Assembly (NCBI GenBank): GCA_026770595.1
Contig: MU634529.1
Coordinates: forward strand, 1 to 11,599
Source: Ochromonadaceae sp. CCMP2298
Taxonomy: Eukaryota; Sar; Synurophyceae; Ochromonadales; Ochromonadaceae
Direction: 5' to 3'
Length of the DNA: 11,599 nt
A model generated the notes under the pieces. The model had not been told where the DNA came from and did not search any database. It saw only the letters and a list, made by a program, of their open reading frames with translations. Each line of letters begins with the position of its first letter. The stretch's first letter is position 1. This document shows positions 6,692 through 11,599 of the stretch, one piece after another. Both the position numbers and the translations under genes were made by a program.

Positions 6692-7362
6692 AGCTGTGTG
6701 GAGGTGTGGAGGTGTGGAGGTCAGCGGCCGCTGCTACTTTAGCTGTTTGGATCACCCCGCAAGCAGCGATTTGGCGGCACCAGGAGCCTCATCCAGTGAG
6801 ACACCACCAACTCACCCCTCGCACTGCCTCTTTTGCATCGTGGAGGCAATAGACCTGAATGCACAGGTGGAGGAGGAGATCAAGGGCGCAGATCAGCCAA
6901 AGCTTTCATTCCTTCTGCTGCGTATTCTTGTCGGACAAGAATACTGTTGGTTAGCACGCTCAAAACCCATCACCCCACGGTGGTGTTTATATGAAGACTC
7001 TCTCAAAACCCGCAAAAACTATTTGATATTTGGGATTTGGGAGTCTAGGAAATCGGGACTCTATATTTTGTGCGCTAATATGCGTTGTATACAATTAAAT
7101 AAACATATATGGCGCAGTTTTTTTCTTGACGATGGGGTGCATCTTTTTTGCGTAACTAACAATGGCGGACTGAATATGGTATCATAGAGCCCACATCAAA
7201 TAAGAGCAAGAACAGCTCTCTCTCACTAACACTTTCTGCGCTGCTCGGGAGAGGGGGGTGACGCTTCGGCAAACTTGCCGCCTCTGTCAAACGTGAACTG
7301 CCGCATTCCGCAGCGCTGGTTGCCTGCAGCGCGCATACATCCGTGTCTCGCTGCCAGTGGAG
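6692..7362. other. Divergent intergenic region between trmA and the fluoride exporter gene
   Basis: The region separates two genes transcribed away from each other, so it should hold both promoters. It begins with three GTGTGGAG units (6693-6720), which read as a pyrimidine-rich tract just upstream of the trmA start, and then has an AT-rich part (6960-7200) typical of a promoter. A plus-strand frame of 163 codons crosses it (6696-7187), but it shows no family motif and no matching base composition. A 23-bp palindrome is listed separately. Confidence 0.5.
6922..6944. promoter_or_regulatory. 23-bp palindrome in the divergent promoter region
   Basis: GTATTCTTGTC (6922-6932) is the exact reverse complement of 6934-6944, with a single G between. 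The short symmetric form looks more like a dimeric protein binding site than an RNA hairpin. It lies about 230 bases upstream of the trmA start and 420 bases upstream of the exporter start. No known factor is assigned. Confidence 0.4.
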
Positions 7363-9222
7363 ATGGCGTCCGGCAAGGTCTCCAGTTGGGCCTCCGCTGG
7401 CAGAATGGAGGTGGAAGTTGTGGGAGTATCGACTTCACCTTCGACAGTGACGAGTTTCTCTGAGGCGAGAAGTGCGGAGGTGGACAGGAGTGGGCTGGCG
7501 TCGCAGGGGTCGCAGGGCTACCTGCTGCTGGGTGCGGAGGCTGCTGCGGTCGGCTTGCTGGCGCCCTTGGGGGCGACTCTGCGCTTCGTGCTGTCCAACC
7601 AGGCGGGTTCGCTGTCGCTGGACCGTGCGGGCTACTGGTCGCTTCTGTCGGTCTTCCAGCAGCAGGCCTACCTGCTGCCCAACCTGCTGGGCTGCTGCGC
7701 GATGGGCGTGCTGGTGGCAGAGCAGCGCCAGCAGCGGCACCAGCACCAGCACACACTGCGCCGCGCAACACAGGAACGGGAACGGGGAAAGACGCAAACA
7801 CAGACGGAGACGCGTCCCGACCTGCTGCTGGTGGCGCTGAACACGGGATTCTGCGGGTCGCTCACCTCCTACTCCGCCTGGGCGGGCAGCCAGTTCGCTC
7901 AGCGCGCAGACCTGCTGTACGCTCAGCTGGTGTCGTTCAGCATGGTGTTTGCACTAAGCTGGGCCTGTTTTCTGCTGGGCTTCGCGCTGTGGCGAGCAGG
8001 GCACGTGCTCATTGGGCAGTCCCAGGGAATGCGGGGGGGGGCGTATGCGTACGGGGCAGCAGCAATGGGGGAGCAGACCTCCGAGGTTGGTGCTAGCAGC
8101 AGGCGTGAGAAGGAATGCGCAGGCGCAGCGAGGGCTGCCGACGTTGAGGCCGCAAACAGCCACGCTCTCTCCGGGGGAGAGAAGGGGGGAGAGAGGAAGG
8201 GGGGAAAGGTTGGAGCGTGGGATGCTGGCATTATTTGCAATAGTAGTGCGCGGGGTAGTGGGTGGGCTGGGCGGGGAAGCACTGAGCGGTGGGAGCAGTG
8301 GACTTGGGTGGCTCTCTTCGTGACTTTTCTGGCAGTCGTCTGGGCTGTGGTGCTGGCTGACGTGGGGGCGTACAGCATACAAAACGATATGGTGCGCTGT
8401 GGACTGCGCAGCGCCGCCCTGGCGCCTGCGGGTGCCTTGGGTCGCTGGGGCCTGCGGAGGGGGATGCTGCAGTGGGGTGTGCCTACCAGGCGCGCTTACC
8501 TGTCGACGCTGCTGAGCAACTGTCTGGGTAAGAACAGCCCCTGCATACTACCTGCCACATGCTGCATGCTATAAACTACATAATACATGCTACATACTGC
8601 ATGCTAACTGTTTGCTAACTTACATGCAATGGAGCTACCCCGCTAGCCTAGCCTTCTATTCCTCTACTCTGTCGCCATTCGTCGCACTCATCCCCTTGCC
8701 TCCTTCGCTGCCTCTCTGCCTCTCTGCCCCTCCCCCAGGCGTACTGCTCTTCACGTTGCTGCTTGCGCATGGGCAGGACTGGAGCTGGAACGAGCCGCTC
8801 CGATCGGGTGAGCCTCGCACTACCCACACTCACACCCATTCCCACACCCATTCCCGCAAATCACGCTACTATGTCTGGCTCACGCGCCCCCCACCCTCAC
8901 GCTCTCTTAATCTCCCCCACTCGCACTCCCACTCCCACACTTTCTCCCAGGCGTGGCTGGGTCGCTGAGCACCGTGTCCAGCCTGCTGGCAGAGCTGAAG
9001 GTGCTATACGAGGGGGGAGACGCAGAAGCCGCCCAGAGCAGCAGGTCAGACGCGAGCAACACAGTTAACACAGGTGACACAGATAACACAGTTACCACGG
9101 GCGACGCAGGCGGAGGGACCATGTCGAGAAAAGACCTCGGGGTGCTGTTTGCCGCGCGGTACCTGCTGGCAACAGTGGCGCTCACTCTGCTGCTGAGCCA
9201 GACGGTCCGCGGCCTCAGCTGA
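7363..9222 (+). CDS. FEX: Two-domain fluoride exporter (FEX, CrcB family), three exons
   Basis: Exons are 7363-8527, 8739-8807 and 8951-9222, giving 501 residues. Both introns are GT-AG, phase 1, 211 and 143 bp. FEX proteins are fused CrcB repeats that let fluoride leave the cell across the plasma membrane. Domain 1: GATLRF (R74), NLLG (N107), and NTGFCGSLTSYSAW (160-173), the CrcB signature. A hydrophilic low-complexity linker (about 220-305) precedes the extra span WTWVALFVTFLAVVWAVV that flips the second half. Domain 2: GALGRW (R361), SNCLG (N386), GVAGSLSTVSS (412-422), and a final span ending at SQTVRG. Nine spans are expected. In the aromatic positions of bacterial TFSTF, domain 1 has Y170 and W173, and domain 2 has V420 and L423. 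The ATG at 7363 has G at -3 and +4. Splice sites fit the domain 2 motifs exactly. Confidence 0.88.
9058..9111 (+). repeat. 27-bp tandem duplication in exporter exon 3
   Basis: Two 27-base units (9058-9084 and 9085-9111) encode the similar peptides NTVNTGDTD and NTVTTGDAG. They lie in a hydrophilic loop between the last two membrane-associated blocks of the fluoride exporter, where a length change is likely tolerated. The copies differ at several bases. Confidence 0.75.
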
Positions 9223-9488
9223 TACGATACCTATACAACTGTCCAACTGTTGCAAGAAATGTCCTTTTAGTTTCCAGTGTGCATAGCTCTTCATACATGC
9301 TGGTGTCGAGAATCGTTACACACTGTTTTTATATGTAAAAAGCGCTGAGAAAAGATAAAATTACATTATACTTATTTCCATACGCATGAGAGGGAATGGG
9401 TGCGGACTGCCCGCTGCACTGTAGCCCCCATGCCACGCAGGAGGAATGTATATGCAGAGCGCACGTGCTTTGACGTCACACATCGACG
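9223..9488. other. Short 3' region between the exporter and the LRR gene
   Basis: These 266 bases separate the stop codons of two convergent genes. They hold no gene. The AT-rich part at 9325-9380 (with AAGATAAAATTACATTATAC) is a likely zone for mRNA 3'-end formation of the exporter transcript. Confidence 0.4.
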
Positions 9489-10826
9489 TTACATCTCCGG
9501 CTCGAAGTCAATCGCAGTGGGGTTATCATCCCAGCCATTAGAGCATTCCTCGCTGCTGTAGGTATGTAGGCTGGGTTTTAAGTGGCGCAGCAGGCCTCTC
9601 GCGAGATTGTTTTCGATGAAGACCCCGAGGAAGCGGAGAAATTTCAGGCCCGTCACCAGCGTGAGTACCGTTTCTTCCTCGATGATGGAGCAGAAGGCGA
9701 TATCCAGGCTCTGCATCTCTCTGCACCCAGGCTGACCCGGCCCCCCAGCCAGAGCGCACAAGCCCACATCTGAAATCCCCTCGCAGCGAGTGAGAACCAG
9801 CACCTGCAGGCGGGAGCAGTGCGCGACGGTGAGCAGGCTGGCGTCAGTGATTTCCGTGCCCTCCAGATCCAGCCTGCGCAGATCCTTTGCCTTACTAATC
9901 ACGGCAATAACTCCATCATCGTGAATGTTCGCGCACCCACACATTATTAGAACCTGTAAAGCACAGCTGCGCTCGCTCCAGCCGGCAGCCAGCTCCTCCA
10001 GGGCTGCGTCCGTTACCCCCTCTGTGTTGCCCAGGTTCAGGTAGCACAGACTTTGCAGTCGGGACAGCTTCGCCAGAGACACGTTCTCCAGGCCCTCGTA
10101 GGGAGACAGGTCCAGCGCGCACAGGTCGGGGCAGCGCTCCGTCAGCATCTCGAACTTCACCCCGGCGAGGCTCATGTCGAAGTTCTTGATCTGCAGCCCC
10201 TGCAGCTTGCTGCACCGCAGGATCGAGAGCAGCTTGGTAACCGACTGGTGGCGGTCACTATCGTCGTCCAGACCCAGCTTGGTGAGATTGGGACAGCAGG
10301 TGGCGAGGACTTTCAGTGCCTCGGCCGTAATGATAGTGCTATCGAGTCGCACCTCCTGCAGGGAGAGGCACTCCCCCGCGCCGCTGAAGTCCCCAGCCTC
10401 CAAGTCCGACACGTCCCACAGGGTGAGGCGCTCCAGATGGGGGCAGTTCTGCAGCACCCTGCCGAAGACGTTGGGCACATCTCGGTAGTTGACGCTCTCC
10501 AGGCTGAGCTCCACCAGCAAGGGGCAGTGGTCAGACAGGTCCTGCAGCACGCCATGCACGGCCAACTTACGCCCAGGCACGACGTCTTGCGAGAGAGAGA
10601 AGGACGTCAAGCAGCGCCCCTTGTCCTTCAGAAAGAGACGCATGTCCGCTATCTGCCGGTCGAACTCCGGAGTTGACGGCTGGAAGTCGAGAGTAAACGC
10701 GACCGTAGAGAGGTTCACGCCACGTTTGAAGATCCACCTGAGGAACCCATTATGGTTGAACCACTATAGTGTGAGGACGTAGAATAGGTTAGAGCGTGTT
10801 TATGTGTGTGTGTGTGGTTATATAGT

Positions 10827-10878
<52 letters not shown>

Positions 10879-11106
10879 GCAGATGAAACTTAACGCACGC
10901 AAGCATAAGATGGAACTTACCTGGTCGAACACTAGAAACTTCGACCGGAGAATGCCCAAGAAGAGCGGACGACTCGCCCGATTACAGTACGCGGAATCCA
11001 CTCGCCCGACGTCGAAGATGCTCAACCATTTATGCAGGATTTGAATGAAAAGTGGAGTCGGCAGAACCACAACGGGGTCGAAGCAGCGCGTGCCAGGAGC
11101 GCTCAT
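9489..11106 (-). CDS. Leucine-rich-repeat protein with F-box-like N-terminus, two exons
   Basis: Exons are complement 10921-11106 and 9489-10763, giving 486 residues. The intron (10764-10920, 157 bp, phase 0, CAG|GTAAGT..ATAG|T) holds a long AC repeat. The start at 11106 has G at -3; a GTG-preceded frame continues upstream, so a further exon is possible. Residues 15-50 (LPTPLFIQILHKWLS, then DVGRVDSAYCNRASRP) resemble an F-box-like opening helix and a DxxRLDxAxCNR motif that I associate with protist LRR proteins. Next comes FLRWIFKRGVNL, then about a dozen repeats of the cysteine-containing AMN1/FBXL kind, such as CPNLTKLGLDD, LRRLDLEGTEITDASL and LQVLVLTRCEGISDVGL. Such proteins usually hold a target by the concave LRR face, often for SCF ubiquitin ligases. 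No catalytic domain is seen. The partner is unknown. Confidence 0.85.
10831..10874. repeat. Dinucleotide microsatellite, 22 AC units, in the LRR gene intron
   Basis: The run of AC at 10831-10874 is uninterrupted. A short TG run lies at 10803-10815, only 15 bases away. The two are complementary, so the intron RNA can fold on itself. Lengths of such repeats usually vary between individuals. Confidence 0.97.
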
Positions 11107-11150
11107 TCCGGATAACACAGCTGTCTCTGATACAGTGGGTGGGTTCAGAG

Positions 11151-11210
11151 AGCGTGGGGAGTCGGTCCAGGCAGAGGTGATTCAGAGAGTGTGGGTTCAA
11201 GCCCATCATG
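11151..11210 (+). other. tRNA-like Pol III promoter pattern (possible tRNA-Leu-derived remnant)
   Basis: TGGGGAGTCGGTCC (11155-11168) is close to the D-arm/A box of type II tRNAs (TGGCCGAGYGGTCT), and GGTTCAAGCCC (11194-11204) fits a B box/T-arm. They are 39 bases apart, within the usual range. The sequence GTGATTCAG between them recalls a leucine anticodon loop. The D-stem and anticodon stem do not pair, so this is not a working tRNA. A tRNA-derived repeat or chance likeness are the choices. Confidence 0.3.
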
Positions 11211-11265
11211 TTCAACAGTGTTCAACACAACGTCGCCCGTACTCTCATTGTTGACACAGTATTCA

Positions 11266-11324
11266 ATCGTATTTTCAACAAGTGTTCGGAAAACTTGTTT
11301 TCGAACACTTGTTGAAAATACGAT
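11266..11324. repeat. 23-bp perfect inverted repeat, extendable to a 27-bp stem with a 5-base loop
   Basis: Bases 11266-11288 are the exact reverse complement of 11302-11324. The stem continues with one G.T pair and three A-T pairs, leaving the loop ACTTG (11293-11297). It lies inside the proposed LTR. Such a structure could be an LTR RNA fold, an integration relic or a fold-back element. Confidence 0.85.
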
Positions 11325-11511
11325 CGATCCCAGGGATCCTGATGGGGTGGAGGTCCACACGACTTCCTGGATTCTCTCTTCTGCCTGCTGTGGAGTTTAC
11401 GGAGCACACATTCTATCCGACCTCTTTCCTTTGCGGAAGTGATTTGCTCTTCTCTATCGGAGGATGCTCTCTCTACTGCTGCTCGCCGACGGGCCCTGCG
11501 CAGAAACCTCC

Positions 11512-11530
11512 TGGCGCCCGAACGAAGATC
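11512..11530 (+). promoter_or_regulatory. Candidate tRNA primer-binding site (Lys-type 3' end)
   Basis: TGGCGCCCGAAC (11512-11523) is the exact complement of the last 12 bases of a lysine-type tRNA ending in GTTCGGGCGCCA. The next bases, GAAGATC, would match a T-stem and the edge of a T-loop of a tRNA with a CTTCG T-stem. TGG at the 5' end, opposite CCA, gives plus-strand orientation. The rest of the match depends on this organism's own tRNA. Confidence 0.5.
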
Positions 11531-11557
11531 AGTCCCACTGGTGGGCCCGACGAGGTG

Positions 11558-11599
11558 ATGGATTGTGTACCTGATGCATACTCTTCTGTAGATCCTTAC
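11558..11599 (+). CDS. Start of an open frame cut by the window edge (possible gag)
   Basis: ATG at 11558 (G at -3 and +4) opens a frame of 14 codons that reaches the last base without a stop. It lies 27 bases after the candidate primer-binding site, where gag usually begins. The peptide is too short to identify, so the call rests on position only. Confidence 0.3.
   Translation, partial: MDCVPDAYSSVDPY

Larger units (their letters stand above)
11209..11599 (+). mobile_element. Probable 5' end of an LTR retrotransposon, running off the window
   Basis: A primer-binding site, a short leader and an open frame at the window edge follow each other as in LTR retrotransposons. The LTR would cover about 11209-11505; a TG at 11209 (TGTTCAACA) and a CA at 11501 are possible ends, but both are uncertain because the other LTR lies outside. 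The candidate LTR contains the 27-bp hairpin listed separately. The element would point rightwards, away from the LRR gene, and sits about 100 bases upstream of that gene's start codon. Confidence 0.45.

Noticed and set aside
6696-7187. Plus-strand frame of 163 codons in the divergent promoter region
   Set aside because: No motif, AT-rich in its second half, and it overlaps the expected promoters of both flanking genes.
8923-8950. CACTCCCACTCCC-type repeats before exporter exon 3 as a possible regulatory array
   Set aside because: They form the pyrimidine-rich tract ahead of a good acceptor (CTCCCAG), which explains them.
1-11599. CRISPR array, bacterial operon, riboswitch or defence cassette
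   Set aside because: No regularly spaced repeats with unique spacers were seen, and the introns and gene spacing show a eukaryotic nuclear locus. The fluoride exporter gene has no visible fluoride riboswitch pattern in its 5' region.

Overview
The window looks nuclear and eukaryotic, from a single-celled alga or other protist that I cannot place further. It holds at least five short GT-AG introns (143-285 bp), all-GC-ending coding style, many microsatellites and transposon debris, and no bacterial ribosome-binding sites or operons. Four good protein genes lie between about 3.3 and 11.1 kb, flanked on both sides by mobile-element DNA.

Left part (1-3311): no intact recognisable gene. It holds a C-rich imperfect direct duplication (281-555); two ~150-bp segments, each bracketed by direct repeats like target-site duplications (974-1161 and 1215-1394); a second, nearly identical copy of the latter segment (2464-2619); a minus-strand reading frame with an AP2-like N-terminal part that is cut by one in-frame TAG (1377-2183); and a fold-back structure with two nested inverted repeats sharing one centre (2186-2471). 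Hairpins and a repeated TTGGCGC motif lie upstream of the first real gene.

Central genes: a UgpQ-type glycerophosphodiester phosphodiesterase (3312-4133, +, no intron); convergent with it, a TrmA-type tRNA m5U54 methyltransferase in three exons (complement of 4452-4577, 4748-5232, 5518-6691), whose first intron holds a perfect 42-bp hairpin and whose first exon holds an Ala/Gly-coding microsatellite; divergent from that, a two-domain FEX/CrcB fluoride exporter in three exons (7363-8527, 8739-8807, 8951-9222, +); and convergent with that, a leucine-rich-repeat protein with an F-box-like N-terminus in two exons (complement of 9489-10763, 10921-11106).

Right edge (11107-11599): a tRNA-like Pol III promoter pattern, a strong 27-bp hairpin, a Lys-type tRNA primer-binding site and a short open frame running off the end. 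Together these suggest the 5' end of an LTR retrotransposon pointing out of the window.

The four genes are not a pathway: they cover lipid headgroup breakdown, tRNA modification, fluoride efflux and probably substrate recognition. Two neighbours (UgpQ-type and TrmA-type) are closest, as far as I can tell by eye, to proteobacterial proteins, so old gene transfer is worth testing. I see no CRISPR array, operon or defence-like cassette.
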